Notes: generated from the sequence alone by a model not told the origin. Counted from the first letter of the stretch, positions 1-7,603 are shown. The stretch: DNA of 64,000 nucleotides from Paenibacillus sp. BIHB 4019 (GCF_002741035.1 NZ_CP016808.1:4326501-4390500), one strand, 5' to 3'. Made by a program: numbers and translations.

Positions 1-89
1 ATACACTTGCAGGATGGTGGACCGATGCGGGCACGTTCGAATCCTTGCATGAAGCGGCCGCGAGGCTGTTGAAGGAGACGGGAGAATGA
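1..89 (+). CDS. Sugar-1-phosphate nucleotidyltransferase, C-terminal end only
   Basis: Frame 3 is open from the window edge to a TGA at 87-89. The 28 visible residues include GWWTDAGTFESL, which resembles the conserved C-terminal segment of RmlA/SpsI-type glucose-1-phosphate thymidylyltransferases. These enzymes make dTDP-sugars for surface glycans. Its TGA overlaps the ATG of the next glycosyltransferase (ATGA at 86-89), so the two genes are probably translationally coupled. That fits a role in supplying the activated sugar to the downstream glycosyltransferases. Only the tail is visible, so the exact substrate cannot be given. Confidence 0.6.
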   Translation, partial: TLAGWWTDAGTFESLHEAAARLLKETGE

Positions 90-1444
90 GAAGAATAGCG
101 GCAAGAAAGCGGCCCCGCACTACAAAACAATCTCGCGTGCGGCAGCAAGCGTCGTATGCCCAAGGTGTCGAGCAAGGCTATCAGGATGGGCGGCAAGCGG
201 GACTTACTAGCTATAATGAAAAGTTTCAAGGAACGAGCATCATTATCCCGAGCTATAATCAGCTCCAATATTTGAAGCTGTGCATTGAAAGTATTGTAGA
301 CCATACGGACCTTGCTTATGAGATTATCGTCATTGACAATGCTTCGACCGATGGGACGGGAAGCTATTTGGCCCAGCTTGATGGGCAGGTGCGCTACCGG
401 GTTTTAAGCGAAAACTATGGCTTCGCTGGGGCAGTCAACAGAGGCATGATGATGGCTAAAGGCACGATGATGCTTATATTGAACAATGATACACTCGTAA
501 CCGACAATTGGCTGGACAATATGTTGGCCTGCTTGAACAGCAATCCGCAAATTGGCATGGTCGGGCCTGTCACCAATTATATTGGCGGGGAGCAGCTGAT
601 AGAGGTTCCCTATACGAACGTGGCGGATATGCCGGACTTTGCTAGACTTAATAATGTGCCAGATGCCAAACGCTGGCAGCAGGTTGAACGGCTGACGGGC
701 TTCTGCCTATTGCTCCGCAGAGAACTGTGGGAGAAAATTGGCTATTTTGATGAAGGCTTTGAAATTGGCAATTTTGAAGATGATGATTATAACATTCGAG
801 TGAAGCTGCTGGGGTATTCGCTTGTCATTGCCCGCGACTCGTTTATCCACCATTTTGGCAGCGTCAGCATCAAAGCGCTAGGTGCACAGCTTGAAGAGGT
901 TAATAACCGCAACCTGCAGCATTATATGAATAAATGGGGCAACCCGCATGAACTGGTCAGCGTTATGAAGCATCGTGCTGCCGAGCAGCCTGCCCTGCAG
1001 GCCGAGCTGGCGGCACTTGGGGAAGCCGCTTATTACCCGGATAGCATTGCGGTTACTTCATTAACTGGTAGAGCGTATTGGATTGAAGGCGGCAGCAGGC
1101 GCCCTGTTGAAGGCGAGTTTAGCGGAGAAGCCGTCCGCATCGGACAAATTGACATCAGACGCTGGCCGCTGGGCTCGCCGATATCTAGCGAGGAAGCTCA
1201 TGCCAAGTGGCAGCAAATGCTAGCGATGGAAGGCAGCGATCTTCATGGCAAAACCGTTAGCGGGTTAGATGGCTTTCATTATTATATGCAGCAGGGCCTG
1301 AAGCGGAAAATGATAACGGAAGCTGCTTTTGAAGGCTGGGCGCTTAAGGCAAGGCCATCCGTCCAGCTTACATTGGAGCAGCTGCATGCGATTCCGGAGG
1401 GACTGCCGATTATACCAACTGTCAAGCTTCGCCAACAACTATAA
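86..1444 (+). CDS. Family 2 glycosyltransferase with N-terminal aromatic-glycine tag
   Basis: A 452-residue GT-A fold enzyme expected to transfer a nucleotide-activated sugar in the cytoplasm. The GT2 domain covers roughly residues 48-300: SIIIPSYNQ, then VIDNASTDGT, then the LNNDT metal/nucleotide-binding motif, then GNFEDDDYNIR as the likely acceptor/catalytic region. The first 22 residues are Arg/Lys-rich. They are followed by YAQGVEQGYQDGRQAG, an aromatic-x-x-Gly repeat also present in three other proteins of this cluster. No signal peptide or membrane helix is visible. The C-terminal 150 residues have no domain I recognise. The ATG overlaps the upstream stop codon. The context (CgeB-like enzymes, gerE nearby) suggests glycosylation of the spore surface, but an exopolysaccharide role is possible. 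Confidence 0.85.
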   Translation: MRRIAARKRPRTTKQSRVRQQASYAQGVEQGYQDGRQAGLTSYNEKFQGTSIIIPSYNQLQYLKLCIESIVDHTDLAYEIIVIDNASTDGTGSYLAQLDGQVRYRVLSENYGFAGAVNRGMMMAKGTMMLILNNDTLVTDNWLDNMLACLNSNPQIGMVGPVTNYIGGEQLIEVPYTNVADMPDFARLNNVPDAKRWQQVERLTGFCLLLRRELWEKIGYFDEGFEIGNFEDDDYNIRVKLLGYSLVIARDSFIHHFGSVSIKALGAQLEEVNNRNLQHYMNKWGNPHELVSVMKHRAAEQPALQAELAALGEAAYYPDSIAVTSLTGRAYWIEGGSRRPVEGEFSGEAVRIGQIDIRRWPLGSPISSEEAHAKWQQMLAMEGSDLHGKTVSGLDGFHYYMQQGLKRKMITEAAFEGWALKARPSVQLTLEQLHAIPEGLPIIPTVKLRQQL

Positions 1445-1571
1445 AATGGTTTTTCGGCCACTGTTTGACGCCAAGTATCACTGTGTATTGCCGTGCATAT
1501 GCTGTAAATAGCTGCACCAATTCAAATGGCGGCACAGGGCCAAGCCACAGCCAGAGGGAGGATCGTTGGCC

Positions 1572-1859
1572 ATGCAGCATATCGTAACCGAAATTATTGA
1601 GCATTTATCCCATTCCAACAGCCAGATGGCACGAATGCTGGAGGCAAAGCGCCATGTCACGGTACGTATGGCCGAAATTGTGAAAAGCCTCCCCGATCAT
1701 CAACCGAATTTTGGAGGCGTAGACGATCTGCTCGGGGAATCGCAATCGCTGTTCGGCAGCGTTATTGCTTATTTAAACAGCATGGCTGAGCTGCAGGAGA
1801 CGCTGGCATCTCAGCTGTCTTATATGATAAAAGAGCTGAACCCGGGCGAGGAAGAATGA
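1572..1859 (+). CDS. Small helical protein of unknown function (first of three)
   Basis: A 95-residue protein I do not recognise. GGGAGG at 1556-1561 serves either ATG 1572 (10-nt spacing) or TTG 1566 (4-nt spacing); I prefer the ATG. The sequence looks fully alpha-helical and acidic at the C-terminus, without membrane segments or a signal peptide. SQMARMLEAK near residue 20 matches similar short segments in the next two proteins (see findings). The gene lies 127 bp after the GT2 gene and 25 bp before the next small gene on the same strand, so it is probably an operon member. A structural or adaptor role in the glycosylation complex is only inference. Confidence 0.65.
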   Translation: MQHIVTEIIEHLSHSNSQMARMLEAKRHVTVRMAEIVKSLPDHQPNFGGVDDLLGESQSLFGSVIAYLNSMAELQETLASQLSYMIKELNPGEEE

Positions 1860-1884
1860 CGGAGCGAAAAGGGGAGCGCATGTC

Positions 1885-2220
1885 ATGGACCGAGAGCAAG
1901 CCTATATGCGCATGTTGGGCGCTACAGCCAATATGCAGTGGAACGTGGCACTAATTCTGGAAGCGAAAGCGGAGGAAGCGGAGAAGGCCCGCAACTGGAT
2001 ATGCAATCATGTTCATACGGGCACGTTTCCAGGCGACCGTACGCAGCTTAAGCAAACGTTAGTTGTACATGACCAGATGGTCGAGACGATTGAAGGCATT
2101 ACTAAAATGAGCCAAGGCATCGTATCCGTGCTCAAAGCCGTATTGCAGAAGGATGGAGGGGAAAGCGATTCTTCGGGATCGGATTTCCACTTTGGCGGCG
2201 GCTTCGGAGGCGGGAATTGA
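1885..2220 (+). CDS. Small helical protein with Gly-rich tail (second of three)
   Basis: A 111-residue protein of unknown function. It starts at ATG 1885 behind GGGGAG. Residues 1-85 look helical and include NVALILEAKAEEAEKA, related to the LEAK segment of the preceding protein. The tail turns into a Ser/Asp patch followed by FHFGGGFGGGN, a low-complexity glycine/phenylalanine end reminiscent of adhesive or coat-associated tails. Its TGA overlaps the TTG start of the next gene (TTGA, 2217-2220), with GGAGG at 2206-2210 placed for that start, so translation is coupled. No enzymatic motif is visible. Confidence 0.65.
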   Translation: MDREQAYMRMLGATANMQWNVALILEAKAEEAEKARNWICNHVHTGTFPGDRTQLKQTLVVHDQMVETIEGITKMSQGIVSVLKAVLQKDGGESDSSGSDFHFGGGFGGGN

Positions 2221-2537
2221 AAGAAATGGTGCGCCGCGAGCGAGAGGTTAAATTGGAGGTGCTGGCTTCGATTGCGCGGAGCCAGCTCGCGCTTGCCCGC
2301 ATTTTGAACAGCGTGGCTGATGTAGCGGAGCTGGCACCTCAAACAGCCAAGCGAATTGGTGAAAATGTACGCCTGCTGACCAATATGCAGGAGCAGCTAG
2401 CGGAAAGCGTGACGGGTTGGCCAGTGCGCAGCTACCGGGTAAAGAAGGGCAGCCCGCCCAAGCCATGGCTCCGTAACGAGCTGCGAGAAAAGCAGGTGCG
2501 GTGGCATCCGCAAGTGAACAGGAGGAATTGGAATTGA
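2217..2537 (+). CDS. Small basic helical protein (third of three), TTG start
   Basis: A 106-residue unknown protein. TTG 2217 is favoured because GGAGG at 2206-2210 lies 6 nt upstream and the codon overlaps the previous TGA. The first 65 residues look helical and contain SQLALARILNSV, aligning with the Q-x-A-x-x-L segments of its two upstream neighbours. The last 40 residues are rich in Arg, Lys, Trp and Pro. Its TGA overlaps the TTG of the next gene (2534-2537). A 161-residue open frame on the opposite strand over this region has no ribosome site and is a shadow. Confidence 0.6.
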   Translation: MKEMVRREREVKLEVLASIARSQLALARILNSVADVAELAPQTAKRIGENVRLLTNMQEQLAESVTGWPVRSYRVKKGSPPKPWLRNELREKQVRWHPQVNRRNWN

Positions 2538-2818
2538 GTATAAAAAAACGCGTGTCTGTCCGCAAACGGGCAACGAAACGCTCTGCCAGCAAAGCTGTAA
2601 CACGCCGCCCAAAAAGCTCGCGTAAGCGCAGGGCTACCGGAAAAAAAACAGGAAGCAGCTCATCGCTGCGCCGCCGCAGGAAGGTGCTCAGACAACGCGT
2701 GATAGAGCCGGAGACCTTTAATGAGGGCTTCAACCAGACGTATAATTCCGGCTATAATGCTGGATTTGCGAAAGGCTTTGAAGATGGGCATCAGTTGGCG
2801 TATGAGCAAACGCCGTAA
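2534..2818 (+). CDS. Highly basic protein with C-terminal aromatic-glycine repeat
   Basis: A 94-residue protein. The TTG at 2534 is supported by AGGAGG at 2520-2525 (8-nt spacing) and by the TTGA overlap with the previous gene; an ATG at 2501 lies inside that gene and has no ribosome site. Residues 1-60 are nearly all Lys, Arg, Ser and Thr. Residues 66-90 hold the repeat FNEG-F-NQTYNSGYNAGFAKGFEDG, an aromatic residue followed by Gly at near four-residue spacing. The same basic-plus-repeat arrangement begins the GT2 and both CgeB-like enzymes. This looks like the tag alone without an enzyme, possibly a scaffold or a coat-associated polycation. I know of no assigned function. Confidence 0.65.
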   Translation: MSIKKRVSVRKRATKRSASKAVTRRPKSSRKRRATGKKTGSSSSLRRRRKVLRQRVIEPETFNEGFNQTYNSGYNAGFAKGFEDGHQLAYEQTP

Positions 2819-2872
2819 CCTGTACGGACCTGGTCATGCTTTACGGAAGTATGCGAACAATATATTTAAATT

Positions 2873-2925
2873 AGCTCTGCCCGCTTGATGGTTTATTCCG
2901 CCATCAGCAGGTTAGAGCTTTTTTG
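2873..2925 (+). terminator. Rho-independent terminator after the small-protein operon
   Basis: Arms 2873-2891 and 2901-2919 (AGCTCTGCCCGCTTGATGG against CCATCAGCAGGTTAGAGCT, 15 of 19 positions pair) enclose a 9-nt loop and are followed by TTTTTT. It separates the small-protein genes from the CgeB-like genes. Confidence 0.75.
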
Positions 2926-3111
2926 GAATATTGGCCTGAGGACAAGCTGTATTCCTATCCATATAGGGCATAAATCTTGGCGGAAAAAGCAGGTTAAACG
3001 CCAATTTTTGCGATGCAGGGATAAGTGCCGCTTAGCTGGTCTGTTTTTTGACATATACATATGGGAAGCGTGTTGTGCAGCGATTGAAATCGAAGCAAGG
3101 CGGTGCAGCAA

Positions 3112-4230
3112 ATGGTGGCCAGAAAAAATAATTCCCGCAAGCAAGTACGGCAAAGTGGGTATGAAACCGGCTTTCATACCGGCTGGCGAGACGGCGCTTG
3201 CGAAGCGGTAAGCGGACTGTTGCCTCAGCCGGAGCTGACGCCTGTTCCAATGCGAATGCTCTATATTCCGCAAGGATTTGAGGCCATTGACACGGGCCTT
3301 ATTGAGGCGCTGCAAGCGAGTGTAACCGAGCTTCATGTCGGAAGCGCAGAACAGCTTGCCGAGCAAGCGGCAGCAATTTCCCCCGACATCGTGCTTGTGA
3401 TGAACGGCCTGCATACTTTTCCAGACAATCATCTGCAGCAGATCGGCGAGGTTAAGCAGCGAGGCATCCGGACAGCGGTATGGTTCGTAGATGATCCTTA
3501 TATGACGGAGAAGACGGTTATAGCAGCGCCGCATTATGATGTCGTGCTGACGCATGAGCTTGGGACAGTTGAGCTGTATCGCAGCATTGGCTGCACCAAT
3601 GTACATTATTTGCCTCTGGCGGTGCATGCCGGCTTGTATCGGCCGCAGCGAACGGATTCAGCTTTTGCCAGCGATGTTTGCTTTATTGGGCAAGGATTTT
3701 GGAACCGAATCGGGCTTCTTGATGCCATTAGCGAGCGTTTGCTGGCAAAGAGGCGCAAAATCTTTTTGTCCGGGGGGCTATGGGAGCGTTTAGCGGCCTA
3801 TAAGAGGCTGCAGCCATTTATTCATACCGACTGGTTAAGTGCTGAACAGACGATCCCTTATTATAACAGTGCCAAAATCGTCATTAATATTCATCGAACG
3901 ACGGAGGTAGGCTCAGACAATTTTAATGCTTTACAAAGCCCGGGGCGCTCAATCAATCCGCGAACGTTTGAGATTGCCGCTTGCGGCGCTTTTCAACTAA
4001 CGGATATTCGTGAAGACTTGCCGTATTATTACACGCCTGGACAGGAAATTGAGACCTTTCAAGATGCTGAGGAGCTCGCGGCAAAAATTGATTTTTATTT
4101 GGAAAATGAGGAAGCCCGCAGCCGGATCGCAGTTAATGGTCTGCGCCGCACGCTGAGGGACCATACATTCCGATCACGTACCGTGCAGTTATTACAGCTT
4201 TTTATGAGGGAGGGAGAGCCGAATGGCTAA
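3112..4230 (+). CDS. CgeB-like glycosyltransferase 1
   Basis: A 372-residue protein resembling the CgeB spore-maturation family, GT-B-like glycosyltransferases involved in spore-surface maturation in Bacillus. ATG 3112 is chosen; GTG 3103 is possible, and only a weak AAGG precedes either. The N-terminus is basic and carries GYETGFHTGWRDGACEA, the cluster-specific aromatic-glycine tag. A Rossmann-like half follows (DIVLVMNGLHTF, RTAVWFVDDPYMTE), then a C-terminal half with INIHRTTEVGSDNFNALQS and NPRTFEIAACGAFQLTD, the typical nucleotide-sugar-binding end of this family. No signal peptide is present. It overlaps its paralogue by 8 bp, so the two are co-translated. The sugar and acceptor are unknown. 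Confidence 0.8.
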   Translation: MVARKNNSRKQVRQSGYETGFHTGWRDGACEAVSGLLPQPELTPVPMRMLYIPQGFEAIDTGLIEALQASVTELHVGSAEQLAEQAAAISPDIVLVMNGLHTFPDNHLQQIGEVKQRGIRTAVWFVDDPYMTEKTVIAAPHYDVVLTHELGTVELYRSIGCTNVHYLPLAVHAGLYRPQRTDSAFASDVCFIGQGFWNRIGLLDAISERLLAKRRKIFLSGGLWERLAAYKRLQPFIHTDWLSAEQTIPYYNSAKIVINIHRTTEVGSDNFNALQSPGRSINPRTFEIAACGAFQLTDIREDLPYYYTPGQEIETFQDAEELAAKIDFYLENEEARSRIAVNGLRRTLRDHTFRSRTVQLLQLFMREGEPNG

Positions 4231-5344
4231 ACGATCGGCTTTGCGGCAAAGGCAGGTCCCGCCTACTGAAGTGGAACTAGGAAGAGCTGCAGGCTACCAT
4301 GCAGGCTGGGGGGACGGTTATTGGATTGGCCAATGCGAATCAGTAATAAGCCGTATCCCTCCAGTAGTAGGAGTATGGCCTGTACATGTCATGTACGTGT
4401 CCACAGGAAAGGGATTTCCTTATTCGCCGCTTGATGAAGCGGTAGCCGCTACATTATCGGGAATGGTCGCTCAGCTAACTGTCGTGAAGACGGGGGAGCC
4501 AGTAGCAGAAATCGCCGCGCAAGTTCGTCCGGACTATGTTATTGTGCTGGATGGGCTGCAGTTTGATATAGCGCAAATTGATGCCATGCGCGCTTTAGGC
4601 ATTCGCACAGCTATCTGGTTTACAGATGACCCTTATTACGCGGATATCACGACAACGCTTGCCCCGCATTATGATACCGTGTTTACGCTTGATCGAAATT
4701 GTGTAGCGCTTTATCAGGAACGCGGTTGTGCCAATGTGCATTATTTGCCGTTCTGCGTCATGCCTGCCCAATTCAGGCCGATGAACCCGCAGCGCAGCAA
4801 ACGCAAGGAGATCAGCTTCATCGGCTCGGGCTATTTGAACAGAGTTCAATATTTTAACGAGGCGGCTTCCTATCTGGCCACCAAAGATACTCTCATATCG
4901 GGGATATGGTGGGATCGGCTGGAAAATTTCGATAGGCTGCGATCTAAAATCAATCTTGGAGAATGGATGACCCCGCAGGATACGGCGCTTGCTTATAATG
5001 CGTCCAAAATCGTCATCAATATGCACCGTGCTTATGATGATGCCTTATTTAACAGCAATAGTCTAGGAATAATGGCGTCATCGCCAAATCCGCGCACGTT
5101 TGAAATTTCAGCCTGTGCTGTACTCCAGCTAACGGATGTGCGGGAAGATTTGGCCTCTTTCTACACGCCGGGTTTGGAAATTGTAACGTATGAATCTCCG
5201 CAGGAAATGGTGGAAAAGCTGGACTATTATTTAAATCATGAAAATGAACGCAAGGAAATTGCCATTCGCGGCATGCATCGCACGCTGAGCGAGCATACTT
5301 ATGCCCATAGGCTGCATGCGATGCTGTCCATTTTATTTTCATAA
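4223..5344 (+). CDS. CgeB-like glycosyltransferase 2
   Basis: A 373-residue paralogue of the preceding protein with the same architecture: basic N-terminus, GYHAGWGDGYWIGQCESV tag, a first half with YVIVLDGLQF and RTAIWFTDDPYYAD, and a second half with INMHRAYDDALF and NPRTFEISACAVLQLTDVRED. The ATG at 4223 follows GAGGGAGGGAGAG and overlaps the upstream TAA at 4228-4230. Both CgeB-like proteins keep a Cys-Glu pair just after the glycine tag (ACEA and QCES). The two enzymes probably add successive sugars to the same acceptor or to a shared scaffold. This is inferred from gene pairing only. Confidence 0.8.
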   Translation: MAKRSALRQRQVPPTEVELGRAAGYHAGWGDGYWIGQCESVISRIPPVVGVWPVHVMYVSTGKGFPYSPLDEAVAATLSGMVAQLTVVKTGEPVAEIAAQVRPDYVIVLDGLQFDIAQIDAMRALGIRTAIWFTDDPYYADITTTLAPHYDTVFTLDRNCVALYQERGCANVHYLPFCVMPAQFRPMNPQRSKRKEISFIGSGYLNRVQYFNEAASYLATKDTLISGIWWDRLENFDRLRSKINLGEWMTPQDTALAYNASKIVINMHRAYDDALFNSNSLGIMASSPNPRTFEISACAVLQLTDVREDLASFYTPGLEIVTYESPQEMVEKLDYYLNHENERKEIAIRGMHRTLSEHTYAHRLHAMLSILFS

Positions 5345-5379
5345 TGAAACTTGGGGCATGCTGCTTTGGCTGCGGCTGC

Positions 5380-6423
5380 TTAAATAGACCACCGCATAAT
5401 AACGCCAGATTGCGTAAGTCCGCCTCCAAAACCATATAACAGCAGCAGATGACCGGGCTTCACTCTGCCGTCTTTGACGGCTGCATCCAGCGCAAGCGGA
5501 ATGGAAGCGGCAGAGGTGTTGCCATAATGCTCAATGCTGGACAGCGCCTGCTGCTCTTCAAAACCGATACGTTCGCATAAAGCATCTATAATTCGCTGAT
5601 TGGCATTGTGCGGAACGAACCAGTCAATCGTCTGAGCGGTGTGGCCGCTGCCGTCCAGCAGCTCTTGAACGCCTGTTGCTACGCGGCTCAATGCCCAGCG
5701 ATACACTTCCCGGCCATTTTGGACGAGCATCGTATTTTGGGAAAGCTCGAAGCTGCCGATGTGTGGCGCCAGGCTGCTGCGGTATACGTGATGCCCCTGC
5801 TCACCATCGGTGCTCGCATTTGAAGCGAGTATGTTGCCAGCAGGCAGTGTGGAAGCAGCGGCAGACGCACTGCTTAAATCGGCTCCCGTCTCCAGCGTTT
5901 CAACGAGCATGGCACCGGCGCCATCGCCGAATAAAATGCAGGTCGTCCGGTCTGTATAGTCGGTAGCGCGCGAAAGGGTTTCGGTGCCAATTATTAAAAT
6001 TTTGCGGCATAGCTTGGAGAGCAGCAGGCCATTGGCCATTTGCAGGGCAGACGTGAAGCCGGCGCAAGCGGCTTGCAAATCAGCGTTTCCGCAGCCCTTC
6101 ATGCCGAACGAGGCTTGCACTCGTGAAGCTACACTGGGGACGAAAGCATCCGGTGTGGAAGTTGCAACGATGATGTAGTCGACATCATGAACGGATTTAT
6201 TATATCTGTGGATTAAATCGCGAACAGCTTCAATGGCCAAATCGCTGGCATATTGCTGTTCTCCAGCTATTCGGCGCTCGCGGATGCCTGTACGTTGAAA
6301 AATCCATTCATCCGAAGTATCTACAAGCTTTTCTAAATCTGGATTGCTTAAAATGCGATCAGGTACATAAGTGCCGATAGCCGTTACTGCTGCATGGGAT
6401 TGTACGAGAGTGGAAATGGTCAT
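5380..6423 (-). CDS. fabH: Beta-ketoacyl-ACP synthase III (FabH)
   Basis: A 347-residue initiating condensing enzyme of type II fatty-acid synthesis, joining acyl-CoA to malonyl-ACP. All three catalytic residues are visible: Cys120 in QAACAGF, His in VPHNANQRI, and Asn in HYGNTSAAS. The thiolase fold is complete through the C-terminal GGGLTQSGVIMRW. ATG 6423 is preferred over GTG 6441 because GAAGGAG lies 9 nt upstream of it. The promoter carries two overlapping FapR-type operators, so the gene is probably repressed until malonyl-CoA accumulates, as in Bacillus subtilis. It is a single gene facing the glycosyltransferase cluster; a second housekeeping fabH elsewhere is likely but not visible here. 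Confidence 0.93.
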   Translation of the reverse strand: MTISTLVQSHAAVTAIGTYVPDRILSNPDLEKLVDTSDEWIFQRTGIRERRIAGEQQYASDLAIEAVRDLIHRYNKSVHDVDYIIVATSTPDAFVPSVASRVQASFGMKGCGNADLQAACAGFTSALQMANGLLLSKLCRKILIIGTETLSRATDYTDRTTCILFGDGAGAMLVETLETGADLSSASAAASTLPAGNILASNASTDGEQGHHVYRSSLAPHIGSFELSQNTMLVQNGREVYRWALSRVATGVQELLDGSGHTAQTIDWFVPHNANQRIIDALCERIGFEEQQALSSIEHYGNTSAASIPLALDAAVKDGRVKPGHLLLLYGFGGGLTQSGVIMRWSI

Positions 6424-6444
6424 GAAAAACAACTCCTTCACAAT

Positions 6445-6501
6445 TTAGTACCAGATGCTAATACCTGATAATAAATTACTCCTCTCCATACATTTTGTCA
6501 A
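6445..6501 (-). promoter_or_regulatory. fabH promoter with two overlapping FapR operators
   Basis: On the minus strand, TTGACA (6496-6501) and TAATTT (6473-6478) are separated by exactly 17 bp. Downstream lie TTATTATCAGGTATTAG (6458-6474, 14 of 17 matches to the FapR palindrome TTAGTATCAGGTACTAA) and TTAGCATCTGGTACTAA (6445-6461, 15 of 17). The two copies share four bases and are offset by 13 bp. The first abuts the -10 element and the second covers the transcription start region, an arrangement expected for repression. Confidence 0.8.
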
Positions 6502-6511
6502 GTCCATTTGG

Positions 6512-6542
6512 TGCATAGTCTGAATCGCGAACGCTCATCCTA
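6512..6542 (+). promoter_or_regulatory. Putative sigma-G-type promoter for the YhcN-like lipoprotein
   Basis: TGCATA (6512-6517), an 18-bp spacer and CATCCTA (6536-6542) match the forespore sigma-G pattern TGMATA-N17/18-CATNNTA. The lipoprotein gene starts 50 bp downstream, and YhcN/YlaJ proteins are forespore products in Bacillus. The match is by eye. Confidence 0.5.
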
Positions 6543-6591
6543 ATAGCGGGTCATGAGGCCTGTAAACAACAACAAGGGAGGAATACGGCAC

Positions 6592-7383
6592 ATGCGTAAA
6601 ACGAATTTTCTTGCTGTCTTGTCCGCAGGCGCCCTGCTTAGCGCCATGTTGACTGGCTGTGCAGCCAATCAAGGGGATTTGGGAAATAAGAACATTCGCA
6701 CCAAAATGGTAAGGGAAGATGCAAATGGAAACAGAATATTAAACGATCGTTTCGCAAACGATCATATGAATGAGAAAAACTACGTGAATGGCAAAAGCAT
6801 CCGGGGCAATAACATTGTAGGTAGTCATAAAAATTATAAAATGGAAATGAGCGAAGAAATTGCGAAACGTATTGCCAATAAGCATAACGTAAAATCCGCA
6901 AACGTTTTGCTGACCGATAACAATGCTTATGTGGCGGTATCCTTTGAGGATAATCTCAAAAATGGCGATAAAAAGCTGATGAGCCGCACCAACTCCAGCT
7001 ATATGGGCCGTGACGGCTCGAATTACCAACGCCGCATGAATACGATGAGCACAGGGGAAAATGCGCTTACCCACCAAATTAAAGCCGAAATTGCCAAGGA
7101 AGTCAGAAAGGTGAAGCCAGGTGTAGACAATGTCTACGTATCGGCTAACCCCGATTTTGTCGGCCGTATGACGAGCTACATGACGGATGTTCGCAACGGT
7201 CATCCGATCCAAGGCTTCCTAGTCGAATTCAACGCAATGGCTGAGCGCTTGTTCCCGGCCAACGCTAACAAAATCGAAACGCGCGGTTATGATGGCGACA
7301 TGAACTACCGCAGCATGACCGACCGTACAGACCGCGATAATTATACAAATGCCCACAGAAGCAGCCCGATGATTTACGACTAA
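6592..7383 (+). CDS. YhcN/YlaJ-family sporulation lipoprotein
   Basis: A 263-residue lipoprotein. ATG 6592 follows AAGGGAGGA; an in-frame start at 6553 would place residues ahead of the signal peptide. The signal sequence ends in the lipobox LTGC, so the mature protein begins with acylated Cys20. The middle region (EIAKRIANKHNVKSANVLLTDNN, split here as EIAKRIANK then HNVKSANVLL) and VDNVYVSANPDF are typical of the YhcN/YlaJ domain of spore inner-membrane lipoproteins linked to germination. The protein is rich in Asn and charged residues. A sigma-G-like promoter precedes it and a terminator follows, so it is monocistronic. The molecular role of the family is not well established. Confidence 0.82.
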   Translation: MRKTNFLAVLSAGALLSAMLTGCAANQGDLGNKNIRTKMVREDANGNRILNDRFANDHMNEKNYVNGKSIRGNNIVGSHKNYKMEMSEEIAKRIANKHNVKSANVLLTDNNAYVAVSFEDNLKNGDKKLMSRTNSSYMGRDGSNYQRRMNTMSTGENALTHQIKAEIAKEVRKVKPGVDNVYVSANPDFVGRMTSYMTDVRNGHPIQGFLVEFNAMAERLFPANANKIETRGYDGDMNYRSMTDRTDRDNYTNAHRSSPMIYD

Positions 7384-7447
7384 CGTTTAGTGAAAAATAG
7401 GGCATGATGCATTCAGCGTGACGCGCGCGAAAGCATTAATTATAATA

Positions 7448-7483
7448 GAAAGCAGCCGGCGAATCAGAGCCGGCTGCTTTCGT
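7448..7483 (+). terminator. Terminator after the sporulation lipoprotein gene
   Basis: GAAAGCAGCCGGC (7448-7460) pairs perfectly with GCCGGCTGCTTTC (7469-7481) around an 8-nt loop. The following T-tract is poor, but stem strength and position support termination. Confidence 0.75.
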
Positions 7484-7526
7484 TTGCGTTTAACTTAAAT
7501 GTCTATTGGGCTGCATTATTATTTGT

Positions 7527-7532
7527 TATAAT
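7527..7532 (+). promoter_or_regulatory. Candidate -10 element for the leader peptide/MFS transcript
   Basis: TATAAT lies 14 bp before the leader's ribosome site, implying a short 5' leader ahead of the stalling ORF. Only a weak -35 candidate (TTGGGC near 7506) is visible. Confidence 0.4.
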
Positions 7533-7559
7533 TATTTTGATTTTTAGGAGGTGCCTGCT

Positions 7560-7586
7560 TTGACCCTTTCCATGCGTTTACGTTAA
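7560..7586 (+). CDS. ErmDL-like macrolide-stalling leader peptide (MTLSMRLR)
   Basis: A 9-codon ORF: TTG ACC CTT TCC ATG CGT TTA CGT TAA, encoding MTLSMRLR. It is preceded by AGGAGGTG at 7546-7553, the best ribosome site in the area, 6 nt from the TTG. It ends 48 bp before the MFS start. The Erm(D) leader peptide begins MTHSMRLR, and its MRLR (a +x+ motif) is known to arrest ribosomes bound to macrolides or ketolides. Seven of the eight residues are identical here. The likely role is to sense ribosome-targeting antibiotics and switch on the downstream efflux gene. The ORF is too short for standard gene callers. Confidence 0.75.
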   Translation: MTLSMRLR

Positions 7587-7603
7587 TTTGAGGTGCATAT
7601 GTC

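Noticed and set aside
2248..2733. 161-residue open frame on the minus strand over the small-protein genes
   Set aside because: No ribosome site, and it lies opposite three genes with well-placed coupled starts; a shadow frame.
2893..3627. 244-residue minus-strand open frame
   Set aside because: It overlaps the terminator and the CgeB-like gene, with residue composition typical of a reverse shadow.
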